A stretch of DNA of 64,000 nt from Capitella teleta (GCA_000328365.1 KB303456.1:32337-96336); one strand, 5' to 3'. Shown: positions 36,446 through 51,654, counted from the first letter of the stretch. Numbers and translations are program-made. Notes: generated by a model not told the origin, from the sequence alone.

Positions 36446-39400
36446 CGCCCTCCTCCTTCTGGCTGTTGCTCGTAATGACCCTGCGCCCGCTTCTTGCAAT
36501 TAGTCGTCGTTGACTCCGCTTCGGTGCTTCTGCTCTATAACAAGCCCTTGGCTTATCCGAGCGTCCTTCGTCGGGCGAATTCACTGGGTGCTTAGCAGGT
36601 GACGACGTTGCACGCTGGGGTCTCATTAGATAAGATATGCATACCTATAATCATGCACCAATTGCACACTATTCAATCAAGTACATGTAAAGATTCATGT
36701 ACTTATTGGGAATGGTATAATCGAGTGCGGAAAGGGCGGTGATGTGTCTGTTGCTATGGAGACAGTGTTGCTATGGAGAAAATGTCTCGACACGTAGGAT
36801 TGGGTGCTTCGTTTAACAAGAGAGGGTCAGTAATAAAATTTGCAGATGATCAATTCAATCTGAAACAGAGTGGTGTAAATGTGCCTCAATGCACTTTATG
36901 ACCCTCGGCCGAGAATATTCTACTGTGGAATATCAACAATTCCTTTGCTCACGATGCGAGTGTTCCAGTTGTAAGATTTCTCCCCCCGAATATAGCTGAA
37001 CAAATAATCCGGATTGAAGAACAAATCCTCCACATTTGCATCAGATAACCTCCTCCTTTCTCCAAACATGAAGTTCTTCCTTGCATTTTTTTTTTTTCTG
37101 TGCCCAACTTTTGTTTCAGGTCATCTATATTTCTGGATATAATGAGCGAGTACTATTCATCTGGGTCATCGCTGTTCTAGATTGGAAATGGTTCCATCTT
37201 GTCATGACCGTGTTTATACGCGTCCTGCCGGGATGACTTTTTTATGTCAACTTAGTTCCAGAAGACAATTTCTGAAGGCACGATGAGCAAACATCTAACA
37301 ATCATCAATAATTCATTTTTGCGCAACGCTGAATTAAGAAACGTGATCGAAGTGCTGTTCATAACCAGCATGATTTATTTACGGTCCGGAATTTTGAATT
37401 TTAATCAACCACAGAGCCGATGACGGTAGCATTGGCTAAATCACTGAGCGTTAACGGCCACTCCATGGTTATTCCATGGTTACTGGACCCAGTTAGGACT
37501 CCATGGAATCCACGATGAGGGGAATCCCAGCAGGAGCCGCGTTTCTTGACCATTGCGCATACCCGTGTTGTGCTGCAATCATGTTATTGTTCTCTCAATA
37601 TATTCGGCAATACCAGCACTCGCTGTCATTAAGAATTGTGATCATGTTGTTCAGGTGCACGAAAATTAAGATTATGACGTAATCTAAAGAAATAGCTGGA
37701 GATAAAAACATAAAATGATAAGTATATAATGAAAATACTTGTATACAGATGCATGTAAGTATACAAGCATTAAAATTTAGCTGTTAACTCGGAGTCAGTA
37801 TCATTTGGTCAAATATTCAAAGTACCATGGTGTCACGTGATCACAGCAGATTCATGTTACGTCGTCACTCCCATCATTAACCTGGTTTCAAAACGTGTAT
37901 GATGGGTATGAATTGATCATGAAATGCTCTCAGAGAGTTAATTTTAGGTTCAATATGACTGATCATGTCATGGACAAATGATCACCAAATGTCCCAGACT
38001 TGTGCTTACAATTTAGCTGTGATTGGCGCCAAGGAGAGATCACGTGACCCATTACCTCGCACGAAGCAGAAGGGCAATCTGTGGCACATTGTGATGGATC
38101 TAGTGGGGAGTCTGTGGTCCTTAGTGAGGCTGTCGTTACAGCTGTAATTGACGAAGGTGTGACATCCGAGGTATGTCCATTTAGTGATGGGATTACATTA
38201 TATATGAAGCTATGTTTGCTGTTGGCGCGTGTTGTAGCTGTCGAAATGAACAGGATTTAGAATCATGCTCGCTCACACTTCTCCATCCCACAAGTAGACT
38301 TTTTATGCATTCTGTAGTTTTTGGTTAGATCTTGGTATCGGACGGCGTAAACAAGTCGTAAACAGGTCGGGACGTTAACTTCCGATTTTGCGATGTTTCG
38401 CTGGATTCAATTATGGTTTCAATTGAGGTCTCAGTGTAATTCTTGAATTTCTATGTCTCTAAGACGGTTCTCTGATCGATCACTCCCACCCTTGGGGCAA
38501 TGGTTCCCCTGGGAAGGGTGGCAGCTAGACGGGCGACTGCAGAGTCACGCATTCGACGATTCATAATTCCAGGATCTTGCGCTATTTGCTGCTATAAATT
38601 GCAATCCACATAAATCATCGGTACGAATATAATCGGCGTCCATCATAGAATTGAACAACGTCTGTTATCGTCTTTTACAGGCACTAAAGCAAAACCACTC
38701 ATCGAAACCTCAGCATTCACATATTATGCAATATGTTCCGAATAAAGCAATGACCTGAAATACCCAGGAGAACTGCAGTTTAAGGTGATCTGTGCCAATT
38801 GGAATGCATGCCAAGTGCCAGTATGAAGGGCGTATCCATTGTAAGCATGTTGACCATTAGGCTTGAGGTCGGCCATGATTAAAAGCCAATCACACAAAGA
38901 AGATCGAGGGAGCTGGGAGTATGAACTGCCCCCTTTTGGTTGCCATAACAACGTTCAGCCTTTCTAACTACTATTACTTGAGACACGACGTTCTTTGTGG
39001 ATGACATAGGGTCACCGCTTGACCAATAGAAAGCCATTGAATAATAATGGTTCTATTATTCCGCTCACGCGTTTTAGTATTTTGTTCAGAGCCATGTCTG
39101 ATTTCCTATGCATAGGTAAACAGGGTTGTCACACACCAATTTTCATATATGATTGTGTGTGTTTTTTTTTTTCCCAAGGATAATACTTGCATACATAGGA
39201 AAATATTAACACACATCGGCCAAGGTTGAATGTGACATCGTTGCTATAACTAATTAGCATTATTACTAAATTGCCACTTATTACTACTGGCATATTTAAA
39301 TGCAATGCCAAACCATCTTCATTTACATCTGAACCTTGACCCCCGAACTGGACCTCAATTGATATCCTATAATTTCACCTTGGCGATATGATGAAACCGC

Positions 39401-39939
39401 CAACTGCGCCCATTCTTCACCTCTTGACCCCTTTCAACTACAGCTGTTACCCACTTTGTCGCTGCAACCCTTCCCCGATACATCGTCATCAAAAGAAGAA
39501 GTTTCCTTCTTGATTGTTCAACACCTCGTCCTTCCTTCAAACTGTTCGGTGTCGCTGTCCGACTTACTCCGATTCCCTGCTTTCACTCTTTGAGTTCTCG
39601 TAAATATTCTTATGTTTTCTGTACGAAGAAACAAACAAACAAATAAACAAGCCATACACGAGGAATCTATACCACGCAAAGGCCGAGGACAAAACCATCG
39701 ATTAGCCTGTCGCCCTAGCATGTTAATCAACGTCATCCGCCTTATGCGCAATGCGGAAGTCTCTTTAGTATTTCGATGATGAAATAGATTGTTATTTTTT
39801 TCTTTTGTAACTTCGAGAAAAGGATAAAAAGTAGGAACGAGAAGGTAAGATAAAATAATAATAAAATTTAACACAAATTTGAAATTGATTTGAAAGGGCC
39901 GTATTTATCCAACTCGTGTACAAGTAAGGCAAGGTAATT
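36446..39939. other. Intergenic with two hairpins
   Basis: CACCCTTGGGG (38487-38497) pairs with CCCC and AAGGGTG (38506-38520). CTTGTATAC (37738-37746) pairs with GTATACAAG (37759-37767). Neither has the arm length of a typical microRNA precursor. No genes are recognised. Confidence 0.4.
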
Positions 39940-40110
39940 GTGGCTTTACGTCTTCGCCAACACTCGGTTGTGATACAAAATTGCGCAAGGGCAGAAACCT
40001 GTCAGCGAGGTAACGGTATATACCCTTTTTCAATAGATTCCAAGAGCTCTTAATCCGGCATGCTACCACAGACATTATCACACTGCGCCTGGCATCAGAA
40101 CAACGTATGC
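39940..40110 (-). mobile_element. Old SINE copy
   Basis: In reverse it reads TGGTAGCATGCCGGATTAAG, then AGCTCTTGGAAT, parallel to the complete SINE's GGTGGTATGCAGGATAAAGA and ATCCTTGGGAT, with many substitutions. No tail or target duplication is visible. Confidence 0.45.
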
Positions 40111-41189
40111 TCAATTGCTTTTCACATTAATGTGCTCGACATCCTCTTTTAAATCAAAATACGGAATGCTGTGCGTTAAGCTTACTAATCGATCAAAATA
40201 ACTTTATTTAATATGACACTATAATTAACTGCAGTCATGGTTTTAAAATACTGATGACCGTTTCTTGGTACCAGCCAAATCAGCGATGGCTGCTGAACCT
40301 TAATAGAAGTCATTGCAACACAATTTTTGTTTGAGGGTTCACAGGCATCAAGGTGTCCGCAATTCCCCCCTCACCCCAACTCTCCCCTCCCCACAAAAGA
40401 GTAAAAATTAAATCCTGGGGAAATTAGATGGTGAGATTTGATGTGGTCTTCACTCTAAATTGCAAAAAAAAAAATAAAAAATAAACAAATAAAACAACAT
40501 CCAAAAGATCTATCTGAGATTCTAGCCTCCCCCCGCCCTTCCCTCATCCCCTGAAATATCAGTTCCGCACAAGGATAATGAATCACTCGTTTGACTATAC
40601 ACCTTATGTTGCAAATACTATATTGACTGGGCTGACGTCTAACCGTCTCTTGGAAGAGAAACATTTGAGCATCTTCGTAGATAGATATTGCGTTATATAA
40701 AACCCATTATTTGTTTTTATCAAAAATGCCATCGACACCGTTCGGTGTCGTGGGTGTAGAGACTCACTGTAGGGCAGAAGGCAAACAACAGCTCTTGAAA
40801 TTAATTACCTTTTTATGGCGGTTAATGAGGCGAAAAGAAACACTGTAATTGCAACTGTCCATGTAACATGTAACGAACGACACGACATTGATTGAAATCC
40901 GAAGCAAATAAAATGATAAGACACCATAAACACCAAATATTGCAATCAACAATTGTTTCATTTGAAACATTTGTTTTTTAATCAATTCCAAGAAGTTCAC
41001 TTGCAGCAGTCTTAATCAAAAAGGAACAATTGTCTCCATTAGTTGTCTCTATTCGGGAGAATACAATTGGGAGACAGATTTACCTGCGAGAGTTATTTTG
41101 GAACTCAGAGCATCCGGGGGCGAAGCAAAAGCGTGGGGGTACAGTGCACAAAGCACCCCTCGCCCCTACCCCCCTCCCCCAGCACTCCA
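40111..41189. other. Intergenic, nothing recognised
   Basis: Contains pyrimidine-rich runs and a short perfect hairpin, CGACACC-GTTC-GGTGTCG, at about 40733-40750. Confidence 0.4.
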
Positions 41190-41366
41190 TATAAGTGAGT
41201 GCATGGTTGAGGCTGATCCTATACTAACTGATCGTGCTGCTTCTTGGGTCATTTGCTGAACGTCGCAGAGAAGAGGACAGAGTTTTGTGATTGGTTCGAG
41301 ATCGCAGCGAGTTTCTCCCGGGATTTTTACGATCGCAAGTTTGGCCGGATTTTAGAAACACCGAAG
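41190..41366 (+). promoter_or_regulatory. Candidate TATA promoter and non-coding first exon of the neuropeptide gene
   Basis: CCATATAAG (TATAA 41190-41194) follows a C-rich tract. About 170 bases downstream ACCGAAG|GTATTT (donor at 41367) could end a GC-rich 5' UTR exon. The leader exon at 52015 begins at an acceptor, so a non-coding exon upstream is expected. This is the nearest candidate, needing a 10.6-kb intron. No transcript evidence. Confidence 0.3.
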
Positions 41367-44300
41367 GTATTTGCTCTCTAAACTGATATCATTCTGGTTT
41401 ATTTTATTACTGATTCTTTTGAAGGGAACACAGTTATGTGTGATTTTTGTATTATGTAATTGCAGGAAATGTTTTGGGCGGTTGTTATATTATTAGGCAG
41501 CGCACGGATAGGGATCTCGATTAGGGCATAATAGGGGGAAACATATCTCGAGCCGAATAACTTCAAGTTTAGTTTTCCTCTTTGTTTTAGTAATTGCCCG
41601 ACATAATGCATCGTGTTATATTGGGGCAGACTTCAGTACAAAAAACCCGCAAACACATTCACTCTCCTTTTCGCCTCAACAGATTGCGCCATGCGATACT
41701 CAGACATACAATTGTTTCACAGTCTGTGAAATTTAAGTCGGAAGCGAATTGTGCCAGTACACATGGGCTGAAGCCTCACTAACTGCATTTAACTTGAAGT
41801 TAAAGTGAAAGTTACAATCTGTTTGAGCTATTTTGCGTCGAAAGCCAAATCGCATATTAAAGAGTCCTGAATTTTATTCATAGTAGACAGATCGTTTTAA
41901 AATTGGTTTCTTTACATTGATAAAAACCAAAGGAAATGACAAAAAAATGGTTCCGAAATGAACAGAGGTGCTCTTAAAGACGAGATTGTACTTGCGGTTG
42001 GATCAAAGTTTAATCATGCAAACGCGTCTCAAATGGCGCGAAACGCTCGGGGCTGACCACGGTCCATAATTACATCCGTACGTCAATCTTGGGGAATTGG
42101 TCAGCGGGTTTGGTGTCATCACGTGCGGAAGGACCAGGTGCGGACCAAAGGTTATCACTTACGGGCTCTTAATTGCGTTGCATTGTTGTAGCAACGCAGG
42201 TAACCGGTGTCTTTTATCATGCGAATCCGCACCACCATATGCTGCTGGATACTATGTGTACATCCTGTGGTTTTACACTATTGACCTAATTAATGGACAT
42301 ATTTCATTGCTAATTTTCATCAAATATTCCTTGTCGTTCTACTGACGTAACTTAACTATGCATAATAATTATATACGCCGAACAACAGCAGTAAACAAAG
42401 CAGTGCAGCAACATCATTGCATTCGTGGTTGCTTCGGAATGATGGCGACTGTTCTTGACATCACTTCATTCTAAACTTCCGTAGCTACCTTCCGTTTCAG
42501 ACAATGCTCTCGTAACTCCACACGCGACCATGAGCTTTTGCTTCAATCATCTGATGCTGGTTGACAAGTTGCTATGATTCAGGCAAATTAATGCTGTTCT
42601 TTATTTTCCGATAGTTATATATCCTCCCATATCACAATTTACAAGCATATCAAACTCGTGCGTCAATTCCCAAGTTTGTAGATGACCCATATTGTGTGAA
42701 GCAAGAGAGATGTCAGTTGAAGTAAGTTATACTTCAAGTGAGAGTGAAACCACAAAGAAATGAGCTGCTCTGCACTCGCTCAATGATACATTGCACACAT
42801 CGATTACCATATTACAAGCTACGAGAAACCCATAATCCAACCGGTTCAATGCCAGATAATTACGGTTGGTGAATGTTTGTCTCACAACATGCACTGGTCA
42901 TTTCCGTCGTTTGGATCAGTTCCACCCTAAAACGCATATTTCAAGTCGACGTGTTGAATGTCGGCACGGCCCAATATTATCAATTGAAAAATTCCAAAAA
43001 TTCCATAAATTCAAATTTAATTTAAAGGTCAACACAAGTAAAAAATTTCAAAGTCAGGCCTTGGTTTGGGCACAGGACATATATATATATATATTGTCAT
43101 TTTTTTGGAGCTATTTGCGGCTTCAAAATTCTTATTTAGTGAGATAGAGAAATAGTTGAGAGTCTCCCATTACGTCATAATACTCCACCATAAACCCCAA
43201 GGTACTAAAGGTTTTTTTATCGACACACTTGCAATTATATTTAATGCTGAACAAATCAATAAATTTGTTCAAATACGCCTATATTACTTGTAACACACAC
43301 TTGATCGGATGGAAATAGTAACAAATCAGCATAATAATTATAACGCTATGCAAGGTACACCTGGGAATGAGGTAATATTGACTCGAACAATGGAACACAC
43401 TTTGGCATATGAATTGGCAAATATACTAAATTTTATTGTTTTATTATTATTATCATCTGTTTGCATTGTTAAATTGAGTCGTTTCAAACGTCTGGTGATA
43501 AGTTATTAACGCGATAACTCAAGATATTAATGATTTGTCATCATTTTCTGACTCAAGGCGACGAAGCCGAATCGTTTGCGTTGATTCGTTACCTTAGAAA
43601 ACTTTTTGGCGGGTCGCCTCGCGGAATTCCCGGGGTTTTATGACGTCATTCACAGCCCCACTAGCGACAGATCTGTAAATGATATCAAGTAATTATAATT
43701 CAGCACCAGAATGATTATTTAGGGTGTATATTTCATGAATTTGGCGTTATCTAGGGCATTGTGGTTTAACTTTAAACTAAAGAGTTGGAATTACAATTTC
43801 TGGCTCAGCCCTGCACGTACACACATCCGAGCAGTGCTTTAATTATACCGAAATATCTGATGCATATGCCCCTATTATTACATAAAATGGATAGAATGCA
43901 AAATAAAATATAATGATAGCAACTTATCGGTATAATAAGAATCGATGCATCTGTTGGTAGAACTCCAAATGCTAGAAATATTCACGTCGAAAAAATCTAA
44001 TTGCAGCGTAAAAATACACCAGTTTAAGTTTAAAAGTATCGATTGATAAACATGAGCGTATTTCTACTGATGTGTCATTTCCATCATATGCGCCAACACA
44101 ACTGCAATAGAAAAATATTGCAAAGCATATTTTCCTAATAAATAATTAAGAAAATTTTGCAACCAATTCATTGAATCGACGAGAGAAGCATACCGTTTCC
44201 AATCATTAATTTCAAATTTGATATGGATTCGACTATACTAATTGAGATTAATTCAGGCTAATTACAAACTGCCATTCTTGCGAATTTTGCACGAAAGACT

Positions 44301-47300
44301 GAATTATCACATTTTTTCCCCTAAATTATAATGGATTTCGCCGGGTTTTTCGAACAAGTACATAATTATGGAGACATTTTAAAATTCTTTTTCTTGAAAG
44401 CCCTAAAGTCTAAAGTCACCCTGATCAACAACGCCGTTCTTTACAATCCTCATCATTTCCTGACCTTTACGAAAATATATCATGATATAAATAAAATAAT
44501 TTCAAGTAAAGCACTATTTTAACAGCATAATGAGGGGGCGCAAATGCCTCTGCCCAATATTTCCGTCTCTTGACCTGTTTGCTTGCAACTATGTACAGGA
44601 GATTCCAGGGCAATATATACTTAGTCTTTATGTAGTGCTACGTCTATATGGCATGCAGGTTGAACGTCTGTTATACTACTTTTATCGTAATACATAGTTT
44701 TGCTTGACTCACTACAGAGGCCTTAATATAACATAGAAACAAAATGGCTCCCAAAGTGGCGCCCAATGCGTTACTCTGTTGATAATGGTCTCGAGCATAG
44801 AGTAGTAAATAATTATCATCGGAGTAGCTCAAACTAAGTTCTTGGAAAATAGTTGTAGGCTTATGTCGCAATTAACATAAGGAACCCCTACCCAACGGAA
44901 TGCAATGAACTTAGTAGATCATTGCAGATAAATAATTAAAGTTGACTGTTATTGCTTCCTTTGATATTTCTCTATCCAAATCTTTTGGTATTGAAGCCAT
45001 TCTCGATTTTCCTTCATCTTTATCATAATGTGAAGCGAGCACAACTATAACGCAGCAATACTGCAATATTGTTTGAAGCGTAATTAAAATTGTAAAGCGA
45101 GTTTATAAAATTCCAATAAAGCAATTGGTATCTTGATGCGGGTTCAATTCGTTCAAAAATTATTTCCATTCTTAACCGAAATGCACTCGAAATTATTGAT
45201 TTGTGGTTAGTTGAGAAGTGTCGATTTTGTTGTGTTGCTTCATGTTTTGGGCGAATTGCGCTATTTTGAAATTGCTCAAATTAATCGATTCCGGTCTCCT
45301 CACGTTACGATTACGGGGGAAAAAAATCGAGATTTAGTTACATAATACTTTGTATGATAACGTAATATCCCAGAGAAAAAAAAGTATAGTTTCATAATTT
45401 TACATGCACAATCATTTTCCTATGTTAATTGTGAGAAAAGGCTTTGACTTTTGGAAACAAAATGGCGCCCAAAACTCACTTTGCGGTACTCTGTGCTCAA
45501 ATCGCACATCGTTAAAATTGCTCACGACCTCGACAAGGTCTAAATTATTAATTCATCAAAGTTATGGCATTCGTTAGGCGAAAAAATCGCCATATATCAA
45601 AGTCGTTATTGTTATTATATCTAAATTTGAATTATTGATATACATCTCTCGAATATATCTTGTTCGCGGTTGTTCATCAACACAATGGATTGGCGGGGAG
45701 GGACACCTCGTTAACTGTTAGCTTCATTAGAGCAGGCCATTGTTTTGCCTTGAGCAAAATAAGTAATAAGATTAAAATAAGATAAAATAAGATTATAGCT
45801 GAACAAACTGCAGGGTTTAATCTTTGACCTTTGACCTATAATCTCGATAATGATCAGTTGTTTTGGTGACAGTGAAACCCCAGATTCACACGTGCGTCGG
45901 TTTCTACCACATTCCCTGAGATCCGGGGAAGTTAATCACCCCATTCCATGTTGTCCTTAGTTAAGGCTTTCTCTTCGAATGTCGAAAGGCCAGGGTCGGC
46001 ATTGTTTCGTCCAAATGAGCTTCCTTTACTTGGAAAAGCATGCCAGATAGATCTCAGACGGAACTCCGGTTGCTTTCTTCGTCCTGTGACCTTCGATTAG
46101 GGAGGTTATTTGAGGATCTTCAACGTTGAATTAATGCCCGGCGTATTCGCTATAAACTTCCAATTTGTGTGAAATTATTTGAAAGTAAACAAAGTAGCTG
46201 TTATTTGTTACAGATCATTCCATTTACAAATCTTATACAAACTCTATGAATATAAATAGCAAACGATGCATTGTTGTCACAGGGAAGGCGCATTTACATG
46301 TGATGCCGTGGAACTTCTCCGTTTATTGGGTCGATAAACGTGGCCATATATTGAGATTGCATCTCTTTTTCTGATATTATATTTCCTTCAATGCTATGCG
46401 CAGCCTTCTCTGCATATACCCCATATAAGGTACAGCGGGAGATCGTAATCAATTAGGATGTTATCTCACCATGAAACAATTGTTCCTCCACAATGATGTT
46501 AGCAATAATCAATGCACACAAAAGAGTATCACATGATTAGTTAATCGGCTGATAAACATTTCCGGGCGCCTGGTTGTGGAAGATTTCTTCAAAGGAGACG
46601 ACCTCAAACAACAACGCAATGCTGTCCGTAAAACCCCAATAATAATCCCAATTGATTGCAGACTGAACAATTAGCAGAGTATCTAATAAGGACCAAGTTA
46701 TAATACAATAAGCAAAGTGAGATTTTGCAAGGCTGACTGTGCACTGAAAAAAACGGAAATTTGTGCATTACAGCTTCTCTTCTGTGAAGCTATTTAATAC
46801 GAACTGAATGAGGAAAAGGCTCAACACGTGTAATATTAACGCTGACTAATTATACTTGCAATGGAAACCTTACATGGCTTCGGTTTCGCACAATTCGACT
46901 CCGAGCATCCTAAGCGCGTCGGCAAGCAAAAAAACTTTCTCGGAAATTTCACGACCTCATTCGACAGAGTAATCGAAATGTAGCAGTCTAACTCTCACAG
47001 CACGTAATGCTTCATTTCGTCGGGGAGCTTCGACAATTTCGTCTTCGCTTTATAACCAATATCAATGGCTCGCATCGAGCTTAAATTTGCGTAGATTGAG
47101 CTGAGATATATCAATTGAAGCCTCCCCTAAGGTCCATTTCCGGTTAGGGAAATGGTTGACAGTAAAATGGCGCCGAAATTGAATGGGTGTATTTTTTTTT
47201 CTCTCTCTCTATCTTCCCTCGAGCTCTTTTGTTTAAAAAACGAAGGAGTCTTTCAATGCCTGATTGGCCATGTGTTCTACTTGAAGGCTCCACGGCTAAT

Positions 47301-50300
47301 ATTACTAATGGTTTGTCTTGTCCATCCTCTGCACATTTAACATAATCAAAGAGACGACTCGTACGTGACCTTGACACGTTCCATCAGGCTGAAGTACAAC
47401 ATGAGATGAATGGATTCTTTTGCCGATTTCCTCAATGACACTTTTCCCTAAGATCTCGTCAGCTTTGAAAGAGCAAAGTCTGACCCCATACATGTTTAAT
47501 CATTCATTTGCAATTCAATTACGACATTCCATTCCTTCTACTTGGCGCTGGAGGAGTGATGCTGTCTTCAATGACGTAATAGCGTGTCAAGTTTCGCCAA
47601 GACATTTGTTATCAGACATTGTTTGACTCTTTTCGTCACCGCTGCAGAGACTGAAGCTGAAACATCACAATAATTTGAGTAAATGTAATCTTACGAGTGC
47701 ACTTTCATTTTGCACCGTTCTCGTTTTACCAAGTTTTCAAAAGCATAATTTTTGAACCTGTGCTTCGAAGTAGCACATTTTGTTAGCGCAAATTATGTGT
47801 ACATGTATATAATTGTACATGTATAAATTATGTGTACATGTATATAATTGTGTTCCCATAAAGAACTGGCGAGACATGAATGGGAAATATTGAGTTGATT
47901 GAACAGGTAGTCGTATATAATTAGAAATAGACCATCATGCACTCTGATAAAAATAAAAATAAAAATAATCCCCGAAGCTTACATGGTTCGGCAGCTCGTA
48001 TAAAATGTCGAACTTGACAGATTAAGAATTGCGGTGCATTATTAGGACACCCAGAGAATTGTAAAGAAGAAACTAGAATGTCTATATTGGTCAGAATTGA
48101 AGCCAGATTTAAGGGGAACATTACGTTGGATATCGAGGCGTCGCCATCAGAACATCATCGAGGGCTCGACATGCTGGTGTTTCATGTTATATAATTATTG
48201 GCAATATGATAATACCCTGTCGTGAATAGGTGCTTTAACATGTAATTCTAGTACTTCAATAGGGACATCGTATGTTTGATGCGTGGGCGAACGGATTTTA
48301 TGGCTCATTAAGTCGGATGGAGCCATTTTCTGTCGTCAGCTCATTTGGCGAATAAAAGTTAAACGTTGCGTGCAAAGTGAAACAGCGATTGCATTGTGGG
48401 AAGGTTAGCATAATTTCCGATGCTTCGGCCAAGTGCACTTGGACCGCGTCTGCTGTGAAATCGGAACCTCGAGTTCGGTTTCATTTCGTTGCTGCATGAA
48501 ATGACTTCAATTCATCCAATAAACAACGTGATATCGACACTCACCAATCAAATGGACAAAAATGTTCTCTACTCGACCGAAAGAAAGCCACAGCTGCGTG
48601 CGCAGGGCAAGGAGGAAATACTCCGATGCTCGTTCTGAAGAAAACGAACTCGACAGCTTGGGGTTTTTTCTAAAGCGATAATGAGGTCTTGGTGAAATGG
48701 GCAAATCATGTCGATGAGTAATTTTTTTACTTTTTCTTTTCGCCCATTGAATTTTCGAACCCTGGTCTGTCCAATCACGAAAGGGCAAAACGAGATTCCA
48801 TTTTTTAAGGCCTTGTATTGTCGCTTATAGTCTCCAATGTAATGAAGTTAATTACGCCATGCTGAGTGATTTCAGCGATTCGTATGCAGCTTTTGAGATC
48901 GCATGTGCTGACAAGTTCAGCGGTTGAGACGCATGGCAGCTTGTTTCCAAATCAGTTCATCATTGGTGACGGAACCTTGTCGTCATGGTGACAGGGATAT
49001 CAATCACAGGCAAGACTTTTCGTTAGAACGTCTCACGCTTCGACAGATGCTTGTGTTCAATCGGCACCGGTCTCTCTTCCAGGAACAACGAGGGAATACT
49101 AGTACGTTTCCGTGATTGATTCGGAACTAAACCACGGATTCTTTGAGCGGGGTGTTCGGCGCATAATTAATGAGCGCAATTTAGCTCAAAAGAATTTTGC
49201 ACGCCCATTAAAACATGAAGAGATGATGCATCATAATGCTTGGCGTCTCCATTCAAGCATTGGAGAGACTGTCTGGTTGGGGCGCGGTCAGTTTTCGATT
49301 CCGAGAAGAACTCTGTTCTTTGACAAAAGCCGCCAATGACCTCATTAGTCATAATATCTCTTTGAGGAAGTGTTCCTGCATTTGTGAGAGTGGTGATTAG
49401 GGAGTACTACAGAACCAGGTCAACAGATGTGAGCATTGAGAGATAATCAGAGATAATGAGATAATAGATAAGAGATAAAGAGATAATAATGAGAGATAAT
49501 CAGTCAGAATCAGAGACATTTCTTGTATTCCAGTAATACACGCACATTCGGCGCTCTCTCTCTATATATAGGTGGTCAGCGAGTGTGTCTTAGCTGTATC
49601 TACAATCCCAGCAATAATACAACTGCATACTCATGCCAGGGTTCCAGGATGTCTCCTCTATCGTAGAGATCTGTTTTTAGATGTTTCTTTACTTGTACTT
49701 TCCTTAGCTGTTTCTTTTCGTTTCCGCAGCGAAATCTTGCAAAATATATCTGCGCAGGCTTCTTGAACTTCTGGTTTTTAATCGCGTTTGCTTTTCATTA
49801 CACAGCGATTTTATTTATTGAGTTCTGCAAATGCATCCTTCAATGTCCTCCAGCCGCCAAATCAATCATCGAGCAGAAGAAACCAGGTCAACCGAGAGCT
49901 CAGTGTATTTGTCCTGGATGTCCAGTGTCCACCGACTGATCGGACTGTCGAGTACTGCGAGCTCACGACCAATATTCTAGGGTTACTCCTCCCAGGCGAT
50001 TTGGAGGGTAGACTCCAGGTTTTGTAGTGGTCGACCTGCTCCTCTCGCCGCCTCCCACCTCCCCACGATCGTTGAGCGCTGATTCTGTGAACATCTCATG
50101 CCGGTAAAAGTTCCATGAACATTTTGCGATAAATAATCATAGCTAGTATGCGCTGGATTGGATCGGTTAAAGGATTTCATCATGACTTGGGCTCCTTGTC
50201 GATTGTTGCTCCAATTGAACCTTTTATCGCAGTGTTATCGAATTGTGTTTTCTTGGACATTATATTGTGGGTCTGAGCATGCGCAATAGATTGCTAATCG

Positions 50301-51654
50301 AGAAACTAAAATTCATATTATTACGTCATCTGTAATTGCGGTACTAATTCCGTAACGATCGTCACGTGTCGTCGTTACCATGGCCTCGACCGCGTATTCA
50401 GAACTAGAGCGACAAAAATGAGCGTCGTTGAATTAGTGTTGCGGATAATGTCAAGACATGGATACCTCCTTAAAGAATGTCATCCGAGTTGCGTCGGGAC
50501 TTCGTAACCTACAATAAGAGGGAGCGGGGTTGTGTAGGTGGTTACAGCCGCCGAAGCCATATTTTGTTTCCAATACATAATATTATTTCTACGTGTACAT
50601 AGCGTGCAACTCATAGCAAATGTATGTGTTTTCTCTCACTGCACGGATCTGCATTTCGATGAGTCTCCCGAAAGAGCTGCAATGTACATTCATGTATTTC
50701 CTCACAGCCGAGCGATTGCAAACAACATGTAATAAAACCCCCAAACTGACCATTTGGTAAAGCAATTGAATTCGGTGTCGCACCTACATGGTCCATACAA
50801 CAGATACACGGTCAGATGAGGAGCGCAAATAGAATTGCGCATTGCTCAGTCGATGACTTCCTTTGCACTCATGGTGGTTTGGCATATATTCCAACATAAA
50901 GCAGGTGACCACATATCAATGACTTCTTCCAATTGCCAATTCTTCATAGTGAAACCCAGAATAACGACCGTGATCAAAACGTCAGGAGGCGGTTATTAAA
51001 ATACAATACGACCTCAGTAAAAATCTCGAATATCGGACCTTAGATAAAGGATCGGCGTCATATAGAACTGTAATAATGACATCCCACGCATGCGCAATTG
51101 AGGTCTGGCCGAAGGTCGCCTTCATTATTAAGCTGAAACTTGACCCCACCCCAAGGAGTAGGGAAGAGAGGGAAGGGAAGGCGAGGGTATAATGAGGGAC
51201 CTACCACATGTGAAGGGTCTGAATGATTCTCCTCACTGACTACTTATATCAATTTTTCACAGTATACCTGAACACAGCCTAGCTAATGGTGCATTTAGTG
51301 TTTACCCCATTAGCCAAATCACACAAACCTGGTACATCTCTCACTCGCTTTATGAATTAACACAGCACGTATACGAGTGGTCCGGACGTCCTGTAGCACG
51401 TGCGTATTGGCCTCGAGTATGGAAAAGCGTCAAGTATAAATGTTGATTCAGTGGTTGCCATGGTAATAAACCGCTGAATGCTTGCCTGTCATTCATTATG
51501 AATACAATTATGCCGCATTGATGCAAACCGTGTTTGGGTGTTTCATAAAAGGCCTTTCTGTGTCAATGGGCAGTGCAGTCACCTCTACCGACTCCCCGAG
51601 TGGCTATTATATGTGCCTATTATGTAATCTCCCGCTCTGTTTGCCTTTTTCGTG
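41367..51654. other. Long non-coding stretch, probably 5' intron or upstream region
   Basis: No protein-coding exon is supported on either strand. Small features: the MITE-related 34-mer at 48089-48122; a duplicated TGTGTACATGTATATAATTG at about 47796 and 47831; GAGATAAT repeats at 49439-49501; NRF1-like GCATGCGCAAT at about 50278 and 51088; and AAAATGGC(G/T)CC words near 44741, 45462 and 47165. The rest is AT-rich and featureless to me. Confidence 0.4.
49439..49501. repeat. GAGATAAT degenerate tandem repeat
   Basis: About seven imperfect copies of GAGATAAT(CA/GA). Confidence 0.75.
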
